Under the pieces are notes generated by a model. It was not told the origin of the DNA, searched no databases, and saw only the letters and a program-made list of their open reading frames with translations. A stretch of DNA of 64,000 bases from Aquila chrysaetos chrysaetos (taxonomy: Eukaryota > Chordata > Aves > Accipitriformes > Accipitridae). Position 1 is the first letter of the stretch. Every line of letters begins with the position of its first letter. The stretch is taken from contig NC_044011.1 in NCBI RefSeq assembly GCF_900496995.4, positions 17,640,041 through 17,704,040 on the forward strand. The letters run 5' to 3'. A program made the translations under genes and the position numbers. Of the stretch, positions 11,523-24,160 are shown piece by piece.

Positions 11523-14500
11523 TGGACTTCACTAAATGAAACTGGGGAAAAGTCTGTCTTCCCATGATTTTTACTAAGCTGTATCTTGATGAATGGTGTT
11601 GCTCTCGAGTACATCTTTTTGTTCAAAATTAGTCATTCTCCCAAGTTATGTAAATAGTTCTTCATATACATCTAAATTCTGTCTGAATGAAATCATAAAG
11701 TAACACTACGAGAACCGTATGTTTCTGTCTTTCACGGCTGCGCCACGGTAATTCTCAGTTGCTGTTGCTGATGGATATAAATCGCTGTACAATTGTCGAT
11801 CACTCTATTGAATGTGTTCCTTTATCAAACGGTATACTAACTTAACAGGATTCAGTACGGGCAGGTAAAGTATGTTTTTATTTATAACAGTCAGTACATG
11901 AACAGCAAGCAAAGAATGTAAATAAATCCAAAACAAGTGTTTCTTCTCCAGCTTCCTTCTTTGTATCTTTTCATCATCATTTACAGTCTGTATCTAAGGG
12001 TCTAATTATAGGGGTTTTTGGTTGCTAGGCAAAAATTTAGTATTTTGGGAAACTTCCTGTTCACGGTACTCCTGAAAACCAATCCAAAGCTGTTTCCTAA
12101 TGGTCCATGTATTGTGTCAATTAAACAAAATTTTACACAGTTAAGAAGCAGTTATTGCAAAAGGAGACATTATCTCTGCTGTGTAGCTGACCCATCATCA
12201 CTAACTCCATTTTTCTAATCTGGACAGCACCTAAATTACTTACAGTCTTCTTCCCTCCTTTGGAAAAAGCACCCCAAAATCCTGTGTGTGTTTTGGAATG
12301 GAATTAGATTTTGCCACAAATAATAATAAAATCTCCTGGAAAAGCTTAGAAAAGGTGGTCTTAGAAAAACTGCACAGTGACAATATTAAAAGAGGAAATT
12401 ACTTTTTATTTTGTCTTTGTGCTGAAGTGTATATGATTATATAAAGTATTTAAATGTTGTTAGTATGCATAAAACTAAAACAGCAGCATGCATATCATTT
12501 TGATTGTAAATTGTGTCAAGATCACCATTGCATCTGCTAGAAGAATCCTTGAACTGTGAGAGATAATAACCTATTTTTTGTGTCTTTGATGATAAAATCC
12601 TAGATTTTTTTCTCAGGATAGATTTTTGAGTTCACATCAATCAAGACATCACTTTCTTTCAAATCTTCTCCAGAGCTAGGAGGAAAGAGAAGAGAAAAGG
12701 TATAATGATGTTATTTAATCCTGGCTTGAATAATGCCAAGAATCTACCTTTAAGAGAGTCAGAAAAGATCTGTCTCTATTAATCATTCACAGAGACTTAA
12801 AGTAGAGCATAAAACCCATAAAATCCACTCTGTCCTACTGAATAACTTAAAATTCTTAGTGTTGTAAAATAAATTGTCCTGCTTTAAAACAGAGATGTTC
12901 AGCAGAATTGCATCCATTTAGCTTACAATATTAATCTCTTCTGTTATATAATTGAATATAAGATAATGTTTTCTCTCCTCTTATGTATACTTCACCCAAG
13001 AGCCTTGCATTTCCTGTCATTATTCCTTCTCTCACTGTTGTGGTATACATGCAAGCGTACTCATCTATATATGGCTACTCAGAATTAACCAGTTATCTTT
13101 TTCTAAAATTCAGTTATGCTTTTCTAAAAGCGGACACATTTTTGTTTGAAAGACAGGTTTTAATTGCTCTTGTATCAAATATCCAAATCTTCGTAAAATG
13201 AGGGCATGAAAATGTATATGCAAATAAGTAGGTTATATAGGTGATAGCAGAGTTGAAAAATACATTACTTTTACTCATTTAATTTGACCACAGGTCTGAG
13301 CTCTTGTAGCTTTGAATTTGGACAAAGCACCAGTAATTGCTTGACCAGGTTCAGGCACTGTGGTCATGTTTACTTTCTGTCAAGGTTTGCAATAGCCAGG
13401 ATGTCCTGAGTTTGTGGATGGTAGGCTTCCTTCTGTGGTCTTCCTGTTTTATTACAAAAAATTTGGTGAGCCAAAAGCAGACAGTGAGAGGCAACCAAAG
13501 TTTCCAGCTCCACCTGTGATTCTGAAGTTATGGTTAGGATACATCGACCCCTGGGTTTTAATGAAAAATTGGTAATACAGTGCCTGTCTCATGAAAGTTC
13601 ATTAAGAATGTACAGTATTGGTGAGGGTGAAGTGTGGAAACAGAATAAGGAAGAGCACAAGGAAGGAAAAAACCCAAAAGAAACAGGTTTGCATAAATAT
13701 ATTCCCTAAGAGATTTTTATAATCTTTGTGAATGCATGGTATTTCTGCCGATAAGGAGCTCTATCAAGAAATAACAGCACAGTGTGCAAAGTTCTTAGCA
13801 TAATGCTGCAAAATATTTCAGTCTTGGCCTGTGTTTCTCCAGCTCCCCTTCCTTCTCTGTGCAGGACTGCACAGTGATACCTGGCCATCTCCACTGAAGG
13901 CAAGTTTCACTTGAGGACCAAGCTTGAAATCTAGGTCTTCAGAGGAGAAAAAGCTAGTTTGTAACCTGGCTGGGACATAACCAAGGCAGTAATTTGATAC
14001 ATTCACTAAATTGTCTAACTGACTGATTTTATATATCCAAAACAGTCTTGAGTGCCACTACAAAAAAAGTTGGCAGCTGAGGCACAGAATTCTGCTTGGA
14101 GTTTGAAAATCCAATTCAAATCATAGAGAAGGTTGATTTGAATACTGGTTAAACTGACATGTTCGGTAACAGAACTGGATTATGTAAAAGTATTTGGGAG
14201 AGAGCCAAACACTGGTTTTGGAAAGAGAGAAAATGCAGCAGTTGGGCTACTCTCCGGCTCTCAGGAGAGCTGAGCTTTGCTCTCCGCCTGACTCACCGGG
14301 CTCATTTCCTGTGTTTATGAAAGCTGAGATATTCCTGAAAGCACCATGCAGCCTCAATGCTGTGTACAGGCAGGCATGAAGAAAACGGTTACGTATTTCC
14401 GAACAATTTTCTGGTTGACTGGACAAGAAATGAAAGCATTCAGCAGCTATGATTGGGTTTCTGCAGGAGCCTCTTTTTACAGTAAGCTGGTTACCGTTGT

Positions 14501-16018
14501 GCATCTCTTAAAAAGCTGATGACTGAAATTCCCATGCTGAGAGTAAGTCCTGAGGTCTTTTGTCTCATATCGCAGAAAAAATCTGGTCACTGAGTAATAA
14601 TTTATAGACTTTAACCACAGAAATACTGACAAAGTCAGTGCTCATTTGTCAAATGTAAGAACAACTATAAGAAGAGCCTTGCATTGAAGAATCAAAAGAC
14701 ACTTTAAAAATATCAGTTGAGCTAGCTTCATAGATTTATGGGAGGGGTATTTTTCCATTTGGTGAAGAAGAAGAAATCAATCAGTTTGCACAAAGTTCTG
14801 CTGTAGTTCTTTGGTAAAATCAGGAGCTGAGAGGCAGGACCTCCAGATTCCCGGTCACCTCCCCCAGCCCCAGAGCTGCCTTTCTAAGCTGCAGCTTACT
14901 TCTGCAGAAGATGAAACGCTTCTTTTTTAATTTCACTTTTACATTTGGTTAATCGGCAGGGCATATCAGGCATAGCTTTGGACAAGACTGAGTGTGCCGG
15001 CATGCTGCACTGACACCACAGTGGCGCTGCTTCTTACGGCCAGAGCCTGGCCACATTTCAGTAAATGGCAGAAGTCCCATTGGCAGTATTGCCAGATTTT
15101 CAGTTATAAATCCCAAATTAGCACTCATGGATGATGACATTATGGCTGGACAGAAGCGCACTACAAATTTCAGAGCTGATGATAACAAATGTCAAGGCTG
15201 TCATATGCCTTGGACAGCATTTACTTGGCACTGCAGAGATGAGAACACTTATGGAGGGTTTTCTTGCATATGCATGTATCTACTTCTTTTCTATTCTTAT
15301 CCTTTACTAAATTATATGTTTTATTACCTGCTCAGTGTTTTAAGATATTCTCTCTCTGCAAGTAAAATACGCCTATATCTCTTTGGCTCTGCCCACATTA
15401 ACTAGAGAGGCAAATCACAGATCCCGTCCCAATTCCTGTGGTATTACCATTGTCTTTACAGACCTAGCAAATATGTTTATGAGCTCTTTTTTATTTTTTA
15501 CTGGGTACCATGTCTTTAATGGTCTCAGTATGTATTTCATTATAGAATAGTACTCTATAAACTTTTAATAGTTACTTTGCTGGATCACATTAGAAAACCC
15601 TTTAACATGGTCCAGAAAAAAATGTATTTCTGACTGAATTAAAAAAAGAAAGAGCAAAAATTAATTATAATTTCCACGGTGTCATTAGAGCATGGCCTGG
15701 TACTTGAAGGTCACCCACTCTGCCTAGATGCTGCTACCTGAGGTAGCAGCGGTGGTCCTGCACTACCGGTTAGATTGACCGGTTCTGCCTGGTGACAGCC
15801 TGGAAGTAGGATTTTCTACAGAGAAAATCTGCTCCTGGCCTACACGGCCAGAATTGGAAATTTCCAAAATTATGGTTGGCAGGGCAGAGGAGGCCTCTTG
15901 GTGACAGTCCAATACGTAGAGTTGTCCATCCTGTTTTCTTCCTGCTGTGGGCTCTATGAGATGACTTCTTTGTCCATTGCTCAAACAGGTCCCCATAAGG
16001 ACAGTCAGGCTCAGATCA

Positions 16019-16162
16019 GGCTGCCTGGAGAGGTTGTGCAGTCTCCTTTTGAGGAGGTTTTCAAGAGGATAAAGCTCAGAGTGAGCTGGTCTGAGCTCAC
16101 AGCTGAGCCTGCTTTGGGGAGGAGATTGGACTGAGACCTTCTGAGCTCCCCTCCAGCCTGGG
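16019..16162 (+). mobile_element. CR1 LINE 3' fragment, diverged
   Basis: The stretch begins with a 'ctgcctggagaggttgtg' block, passes through 'ttttcaagag', and ends with 'ggagattggactgagacctt' and 'ctcccctccagcctggg'. These are diverged versions of the conserved CR1 3' region (GGCTGCCCAGAGAGGTTGTGG, TTGGACTAGATGATCTCC, and the terminal TTCCAACC). It is in plus orientation, truncated at the 5' end, and without a recognisable terminal octamer repeat, so it is an old copy. Confidence 0.75.
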
Positions 16163-17010
16163 TCACTTGGGACGTGTGGGTCGGCTCCCCCACAAATTAG
16201 TTAGTGGGCAAGGGTACTTCAAGCTTGGCTCACTTGCACCTGGCTCTGTGATAACACCCTGTGCCGCAGTGGCTGCGAGGCAGGAGGGACATACTGCTGG
16301 CACGGGCCGCCGCCGGGCAGCAGAAGTCCCTCAGATGCCGTGTTCAGAGGCTGCTCCGTTGGGTGGTCCCATGGGAGGGCTGCTACGCCCATCCCGTGCC
16401 ACTGGCTGTCCTCCTGTGGCCGGTGACACCGGTTTGGGGGCTCTTGGCTGTGGCACATGCTGCAGAGCACCTGGCAGAGGAAAGGAATTGCACTAGCATT
16501 TCACTTATCGTGGGGAGGTGGCCAGTATAAACTTGACTCGTGGAGTAGTACATCACCTGCTGAGAAATCCAACGGTAAAATTAATTGGCTTGAATATGAG
16601 ATATATACTTCTCCTAATCAGCTTCAGTGCAATTATATCCAAAGGCCCTTTTTGCGGTCGTTCACAGAGCTTAATTGCTATAGTTTAATATTACAATTAA
16701 AAAAGGCCTGGAAGGAGAGCTGAATATTAGGCTCCTGATGAATGATAATTATCACTTTGTGTAGATGGATGGAAAACATTTCTAATTAAATTATTCTTGT
16801 AACATAAATTAATAGTGTGATCTGGATAAAGTACTTCTGATTTCATATCTAGAATATTTCTAAAAGCACCAAGTTTGTGCCAGAATTTCTGTTGGCAGGT
16901 CAAATTGTCTTTTAAAAATACCTGACTTTTCAGTCAATTTAGCAGCTTATCATAGGCTTCTGCAGCGAAGATGTTCGGCAATGATGGAAAGATTCAAATG
17001 TTGCATGGAG

Positions 17011-17042
17011 AATAAAATAAAATAAAATAAAATAAAATAAAA
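17011..17042. repeat. (AAAAT)n microsatellite
   Basis: About six perfect AATAA/AAAAT pentanucleotide units, 32 bp, with no interruption. The perfect units suggest recent length mutability. Confidence 0.95.
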
Positions 17043-17826
17043 CTGTGCAACTAGCATAATCTCTTAGTTCTACAAGCATGGGAGATTCACAGTCTAAATG
17101 ACAGGGATTCATAGCATAACTGTCACATTTTCTCCTGTATTAATTTCATCTTCATCTGAGGATTTTTGCAAGACAAAAACTATTAAGGTAATGCTCTGAA
17201 AACAGGAAAGCTCATTAGCAGCTCTAGGGAAGGGAGTGAGATGGGCAAGGAAGGTGCAGGTCATTAAGGTTTGAAAGAGAAGGAAGTGTGAAAGTTTTTA
17301 GAAGAATTATTTGACACACATTCTGTCTGTACTCTGTAAAAATCCAATGATTTTTGTATACTGTGCATTTCTTTCTCATTAGTGAGACCTGCAATGAATG
17401 AAGTAAACAGGCAAATGTAAAGGTCTCAGCTGAAAGCGTCAGACAGCATTTCAAGAAGTGGATTATAGCTAATCATGCCAAGATGACCGGTAGCTTCATG
17501 GCCTAATACGTGTAGCTGACCCATTAGGTGTTGACAGCAGCCCTTTCCAACAAGCCTCATTAGACATTCATTTTAAACTTCTAGAGCAATTGTCTGTGAC
17601 TCCAACAGGGTATTTTTGAAGGGCATAAAGTGGGAGATAGATGGCCACTTTCTGTCAGAAGATAATGGGAATTTTGTGTCAAGGCACTCTCTGTGCATAT
17701 GGAAGACTGTCCCTGAGATTTTCTGCATGCATGCCCTCTTGTGTATGCAGTACATTAGTGCTTACTGTATATATAAAAATTTGGCACTACTGTATCTCTC
17801 TAAACATTGCATTAATCCATTTGTCT

Positions 17827-17840
17827 GTCACCATGGTAAC
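17827..17840. promoter_or_regulatory. RFX-type X-box
   Basis: GTCACCATGGTAAC fits the X-box consensus GTNRCC-N(0-3)-RGYAAC on both arms with a 2-base spacer, and is nearly palindromic. It sits far from either coding start, in a stretch that looks conserved, so it may be a distal enhancer element. Binding is inferred from the motif only. Confidence 0.4.
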
Positions 17841-20800
17841 AAGGCTCCCTATTGATGACTGAATAAGAGCTGAACCATTAAAACTAAATGTACATGGTTA
17901 AAAAAAAGTGAGTAAGCTCACTTGGTGTAGCACTACAGAGACACAAGTGGTTGAAAATGGGCTAATTAATATTTTCTATGCATTATTTTTATTCATGGTT
18001 ATAGATCTGAAATAAAGCCTATTGCTAAAATGACCCTTAAATCTGGTCTTTGCTTCTTCACATCTATTTATTACATATTCTGCTGAACTCGATATTAAAA
18101 AAAGTGCATTTTTTCAGAAGTTTACATGTTCCATGGTATGTATTTGTCCTGGAGGGTGGAAAGCTGAAATGAATATCTTAAGGATACCAAGTACAAAGCA
18201 GATTAGAAATGTTGCTGAATATTTTACTGCACATGTTCTCTCGCTCGCTTGCTTCCACGCTTGTAACATTGCCAAAATAAAATCAGTAAAGTGCACACAT
18301 TCATTAAAAGATCAATGTCTAACTGAGCACTGTTAGTTAGTTGGACCTGAGATTTTTTGAGAAGCACAATGTTGTGGAAACTCTGACATGAATTACTGAA
18401 CTTCATAAATCATTCTTGGACAATGAATTTCCATTTTTTATTACACTGGCGCCATGCATGCTATTAATGGTAGACTCGAGTCTATAATTCTGTTAGGCTA
18501 TAAGAGGTCTTTGGTTTTAGAGCAGAAATAAAGCTTCAAACTAACCACTGACATCTCATCTGCTTCTGTGTTCATTGGATGGTGCTTTTTGTTCTCTAGA
18601 AAAATGCCGTGTATTTTCTTGACCCTTTGCAGAGTTTGTTTTCCAAGCCTCTTCGCTTTGCTCACAAGGTTAACACTTGTAACAGCTACAAAGTGGATAA
18701 AATGAGGGACCAGAGAAAGAAACAGGAATACTGCGTTTCAGAATGCTTTGCTGCATTCACTGAGCTGAAGTATGATTATTCTTTTTTATGTCAGGATTTA
18801 CAACTCTCTGCTATCTGATTTAAACTATGGCCCTGATCTTACTATAAGCCCTTGAGTCAGGAGGTAGCTCACAAGGGCGTTTTATCAGCCCCATGGAAGG
18901 CTGGCTGGTTGGAAGGTCAGATGGGGGCAGTGCCCTGTCTGTCTGTGGACAGTGGGGTGGAGTTTGTACATGTGCACGAATGTTGGGCATATGTATATTA
19001 GGCAGATTTTATTAAATCTAATGTCCTAAGTGAGCAAACAGGGATGGTTTGCCCAGTTACAGGGTATATGAACCCCTGGAGGACCTGGAAGGTCAGCTGT
19101 ACCCACTTGGTAGGACAAGGAGGCACAGATGCTACCAACCAGCCTAGGGTTTCTGATTCACAGCTGACATTTAAAATGCTTTCAGCTCAGCAAGATGCTA
19201 GAGGAACTTGCAAGTGTGGAGGAAAGCAACCAACCCTTCCCTCCAAGAAAGGTGATCCCTTGAACGGATAGAAAAGAGTACTCCTGTCCAATAGGAAGCA
19301 GAGGGGCAAGAAAGAATTAACAACTGACAAAAGTCCTCCTAGTTTTGTCTTTGACAGAAAATAAAAGACTAATTCTGAACCTTATAAATGCTAGGGTTGT
19401 GGCATGCATTGCCCTGCGTGGACAGAGACATGACAACATGATCTGACCGCAAATGCTTTTGGGGGTGTAAAAGTGGCACTTGGCCATGCAGATGATGGCC
19501 ACCTGTGATGTATGTTGTGATCTAATTTGTCTTTGTTCCAAGCAGTACGTTACCTCCACCACTGGATCCAGCAGGCCTTCCAAGACAGTGGCAGCCACAA
19601 GCACAATTTCTGAGTGTTCCTCTAGTGAGCTAAGCTTTCTAAGATTTTAAGGAGATGTTTGTTGATCAATACAATTCATTCTGCTTTCCCAAATGTTAAA
19701 ACAACAATGTTGTATGTTCCCCAATACAGTGAATTGCAGATAATTTATTATATAAAGAATCTTACAGTGCAATCAAATGGCATTCCTCGGGATGGGAGGA
19801 ACTTTGCTTTTTACTCACAAAATTATACATTTTAGTAACTTTTTAATTAAAATACAAAAGATTGTGTTAAAATTCAAAATTTAAAAGCCTTACCTATTAA
19901 CAATGATTATTCCCATTCTAACTCAATACTGAAAAGTGAATATCTAAAAAAAAAAGTATTCTTATTTTCATGATTTTTAGAAATTTCTCTTTGATTTTTT
20001 TAAATTGAATTTTGCAAGATCTGAACAAGATCCTTTGTCACTTCAGAGAATTCCTTTCTCTCTTGAAAACTCAATCTTCTAAAAATTTCCTTTTCTTCAA
20101 AACATGCTATTGTAATAAAAACTTGGTTCGAATTCTCACCTAGCACAAGAAAATTACTTCCTTGCCAGCTGTATTTCTGTCTTTGAGCTATGTAGTACCT
20201 ATGTCCTCCCACTCCAGACAGAAGAAATTTGAGTATCCATGGAGGGCATGCTTCCGCACTCTCCATATGTTTGGCTGCTATTCATATAAGATGGAGTGTG
20301 TTCAACGCTGTTACAGTTCTCAACCACTCAACAGACACAAAGCTTTTAATGAGCAAAGATTTTATTCAAACAACACAGTTTTGGGCCAGCTAGGATTCTT
20401 GCTACAGTACTCCTATGTTTCCAGCTGTCTCATGTTGATGTTCTCACCCAAAGTTTAATTTCATCCACGCACTGTGTGAATTGTACTCCATAGGCACATG
20501 GAAGCATCTTAGGTGCATTTCAGATAGATGTTCAGCCTGACAGCTGCTAAGGATATCTGTGGTCTGTTCCTACCTGTAAGAGAAGTCTTTGCTTTCACAG
20601 TATCTTCCAATACTGCAAACAGCATGTTCCAGGCAGGTGCCATTTTCCAAAGATCTTCCTTCTTCTCTCCTCTCTGACTTTGCGGTGATATAAAAAGCTC
20701 TGAGCCACACTGGGGATTCAAAAGACCATTGGTTATCGTACCCTCGCATCACTGCAAAAACCTGTTTCCTGCACTTGGTGATAAAGTCATGGGAAATCCC

Positions 20801-23160
20801 TGAATCACCCTGTTCTCTTTCACTTTCTCTACTGAAACTGAGGAAGATGCGGGAAAGATGCCTGCATGCAGCAGTACAAGGTTCTTGATCTGCTTGCTGC
20901 CCAAAGCAGGCTGACAAGCTGTGATAGGCAAGTGCTATGAAGGAGGTAGTGGGTGTTGGTGAAGATGGGAGATGCACCAGCATCTCACCCACTAGCAGGG
21001 TCAGAGTGCTTTATTACTGGAATGACAAGTTCTTCAAAAGCTGTTCAGGCACCTTCTGAGTTTCACCCCTGTTAAAACCTCATCCACGGAGGAGCCACAT
21101 ACCCTGTCAGCCCATCAAACAACAGAACCAGCCCAAGCAACTTCCAGCCTGAGTATCCCTTATTCATGGTGGCCGAATGCAGTGCTTCTCCACTGAAATG
21201 GTCTGCATAGCAACACTAGATGAAGCCTCAACATGTAAGCACTTGGTTCTATTTAATTTGAGGGGTTAATTATGGCGAACTCTTCTACTTATGAGAAATA
21301 TTTTTACATACAGATCTACATGTATTTTATGGCATGTTTTTATTTAAAGTTTTCTGCTTGCCATCTATTTTGAGTAAGGGCTTGGAAGGGAAGTATTTCC
21401 TTCCCTCATCTCAGCTCCACAGCTGGCCTCCTGGAGGGACAGTGGGGAATGTGGGCTGCCTCTGTCTGGAAGGGACACAGGGCAGGCAGCAAAGCAGCAA
21501 GATACTGTCAATCTGCCTGAGAGAGCTTGGGTTTTGTTCTTGTGCGAGCCTTTCATGGCACAGGCCTGACCACTGACCTTTGCAAAGGGCATTCCTCAGC
21601 CTGCCAGGGGAGGAGCCAGAGGCAGGGGAGGAGCTAAGCTTATTAGGTGTTAAGAAGATGGAGAGTTGTATGCTTTGGTTAGATTGGTGGAGAGGAGAGG
21701 TAAGCTGGTGCTTTTCATGACTTTGGAAGGAGGTGGAAAAAGGAAGTGGGGGGATTGGGGGTTTTGGGGGGTCTTTTTGTATAAAAAGGAAAGAAACTCT
21801 TGCTTTTGTCTTCTTGAGGAGGTACAGAGGAAGGAAGGAAATTAGTGCTTTTTTTTTTGGTCATGTATGGAGAAAAACATTCTGCCCTATGAGCACTGGC
21901 TGGAATGAACATTCATTTCAGTAGTGCCTTTCTCACCCTACAGACCCAGGTGGTGCTTGTGAGGCTGTGCTGTTGCTAACACACATTTGCCTACCATCCC
22001 AGGGCTCAGGATTGCTTGGAGGCAGCAGTAGTGCTGAGATGGATATAGATACCCTGAAAGACATAATCTTACAGGGCTAATCCACATTGAAGGGTTCAGC
22101 AAACTCCTCATATAGAGATGGTGTGAGATGCATCCGGTCATAGGGATTCTCACAGAACATGGGAAATTAGCATCCCCTGTATCCTGGCAGTCCATCCATG
22201 TGGTCAGCAAGTTGAGTGCACACTCCCTCCCAACCCTGTATGTGTCCAGCTTGGCTGGGTATGGGCACTTCATCCAAGACTAAAAAGCTGCAAGGCCTGA
22301 AATAAGTACAGGTTCTCCAGCTTTGCAGAAGCCAAGGTTCTGCAGAGGAGGAGAGAGTGCCAGCCACCCACTCTGGAAGAGTGGAGAGTTGACGATGACT
22401 GGTATTTTTTCTCTTGGTGTAGTTTTAAGAACTGTGTAGACACAGCCTGTGGGAATGTGAATCCTGTCTTTTGTTCCCTGCAATGGGGGAGTCCACACTA
22501 GGAAAAGAGCTGACAATATTTTCAGTGTTGCTGAAGATTGTATGGGGGATACAGGCTGTGGAGAATGGCTTTGAAGATCTTGACTGTAAACAGACCCACC
22601 TTGGATTTGCTGAAGCTAATCTGCACCAGATGCCTCCTAAACATGCATGGGTGCCCAGAATGCTAGTTAGTGCTGAATGGCAGGTGCTAACTCTGAGACA
22701 AGCATCTCGCATGTGGCTTCCTGTGGCCAAGAATTCTTGATTATCTACTGCTCGTCCCAAATACAGACCATAACATGGTGCCACAGGGAATGTTAGTCTC
22801 CAAGATGCAAAACATCTTAAGTTATGAAGTATTGGTTATTGAAAAAAAATTGGTCCTTGGAAAAAAAAAGAAAAAAAACTATTTTATGTAAGTCTAGAAG
22901 TTTCTGCAAGGTGTTGAGATGTGACATCTAGAGATGGCTTACCTGGCCCAGGCAGGCTCAGGAGAGGCCCGAGATGCATGATTTCTTGAGCTGTCGCATA
23001 AGGAGCAGATACAGCGGCAGCTGCAGGAAGCAAAATAACAGCAGATAGGGTGTGTTTGCAGTGTAGGCTTTGCAAAGGTTACTGATGTGTGTTAGGCTTA
23101 TTCTGAGCAACGTGTTGTGGTTAGGTATTGTGGTTAGAGCAGGCAGTTGTTGAGCGTTGT

Positions 23161-24160
23161 TGTCATGGTTTAAGCCCAGCTGGCAACAAAGCACCACGAA
23201 GCTGCTCACTCACTCATCCACTGCCCCTGGTGGGATGGGGGAGAGAAAATATAATGAAAAGCTCGTGGGTTGACACAAGGACAGGGAGGGATCACCCACC
23301 ACTTATGGTCTCGGGCAAAAACCAGACTCGACCTGAGGAAAAAAACAAAATCAATTTAATTTGTTAGCAATCAAATCAGAGCAGGATAATAAGAAGTAAA
23401 ACCAAATTCTAAAACACCTTCCCCCCACCCCTCCCTCCTTCCTGGGCCCAACTCCACTCTCAATTTTCTCTACCTCCTCCCCCTCCAGCAGCACAGGGGG
23501 ATGAGGAATGGGGGTTGTGGTCAGTTTGTCACAGTTGTCTCTGCCATTCCTTCCTCCTCAGGGGGAGGACTCCTCACTCTTCCCCTGCTCCAGTGTGGCG
23601 TCCCTCCCACAGGAGGCAGTCCTCCATGAACTTCTCCAACATGAGTCCTTCCCATAGGCTGCAGTCCTTCATGAACTGCTCCAGTGTGGGTCCTTTATGC
23701 AGGCTGCAGTCCTTCAGGCACAGACTGCTCCAGCATGGGCTTTCTCATGGAGTCATGGCCACCTCTGGAGGCATCCACCTGCTCTGGTGTGGGGTCCTCC
23801 ACGGGCTGCAGGTGGATATCTGCTCCACCATTGACCTCCATGGGCTGCAGGGGGACAGCCTGCCTCACCATGGTCTTCCCCATGGGCTGCAGGGGAATCT
23901 CTGCTCCGACACCTGGAGCACCTCCTCCCCTTCCTTCTTCACTGACCTGGGGGTCTGCAGAGGTGTTTCTCTCACATCCCACTCCCCTCTCTGCTGCAGG
24001 TTTCCCCTCTTAACTATGTTCTCGCAGAGGTGCTACCACCGTCACTGATGGGCTCAGCCTTGGCCAGAGGCGGGTCTGACTTGGAGCCAGGTAAGCTTCT
24101 AGCAGCTTCTCACAGGAGCCACGCCTGCATCCCCTCCCCTGCTACCAAAACCCCGCCACA
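23161..24160 (-). mobile_element. Avian endogenous retroviral LTR (about 1 kb), solo
   Basis: Read on the minus strand the element starts TGTGGCGGGGTTTTGG and ends in ...TAAACCATGACA, the TG...CA termini of an LTR. A family I recognise from bird genomes has this layout: a long GC-rich U3 with tandem 39-51-bp units, an AT-rich segment with a polyadenylation signal (ATTAAA, 23360-23355), and a U5 ending in a GAGTGAGTGAGC-type block. No gag, pol or env region adjoins it, so it is a solo LTR. The flanks (gttgt and caaac) do not match, so no target-site duplication is visible. Either the ends have decayed or the copy was rearranged. It is intergenic and opposite to the ZDHHC14 direction. Confidence 0.85.
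23608..23920. repeat. Degenerate tandem repeat inside the LTR U3
   Basis: About seven imperfect units of 39-51 bp, most starting with a GGCTGCAG block and containing CTGCTCCA followed by a TGGGTCCT-like or CCATGG box. They fill the middle of the LTR. Repeated U3 units are commonly enhancer repeats in retroviral LTRs. The reading frames across them on both strands are by-products of the repeat. Confidence 0.8.

Larger units (their letters stand above)
11481..23160. other. Intergenic region, TMEM242 side
   Basis: This 11.7-kb stretch is AT-rich DNA between the two divergent genes. No reading frame resembles a known protein; the longest are short and lack splice support. It holds one diverged CR1 piece (16019-16162), an (AAAAT)n microsatellite (17011-17042), a G-run tract near 21746-21770, and stretches around 16560-16830 and 17460-17900 whose motif content resembles conserved non-coding DNA. 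Long non-coding RNAs cannot be excluded. Confidence 0.7.

Noticed and set aside
23515..24048. 177-codon plus-strand frame and 95-codon minus-strand frame at 23.5-24.0 kb
   Set aside because: They lie inside the LTR and follow its tandem repeats. Not cellular genes.
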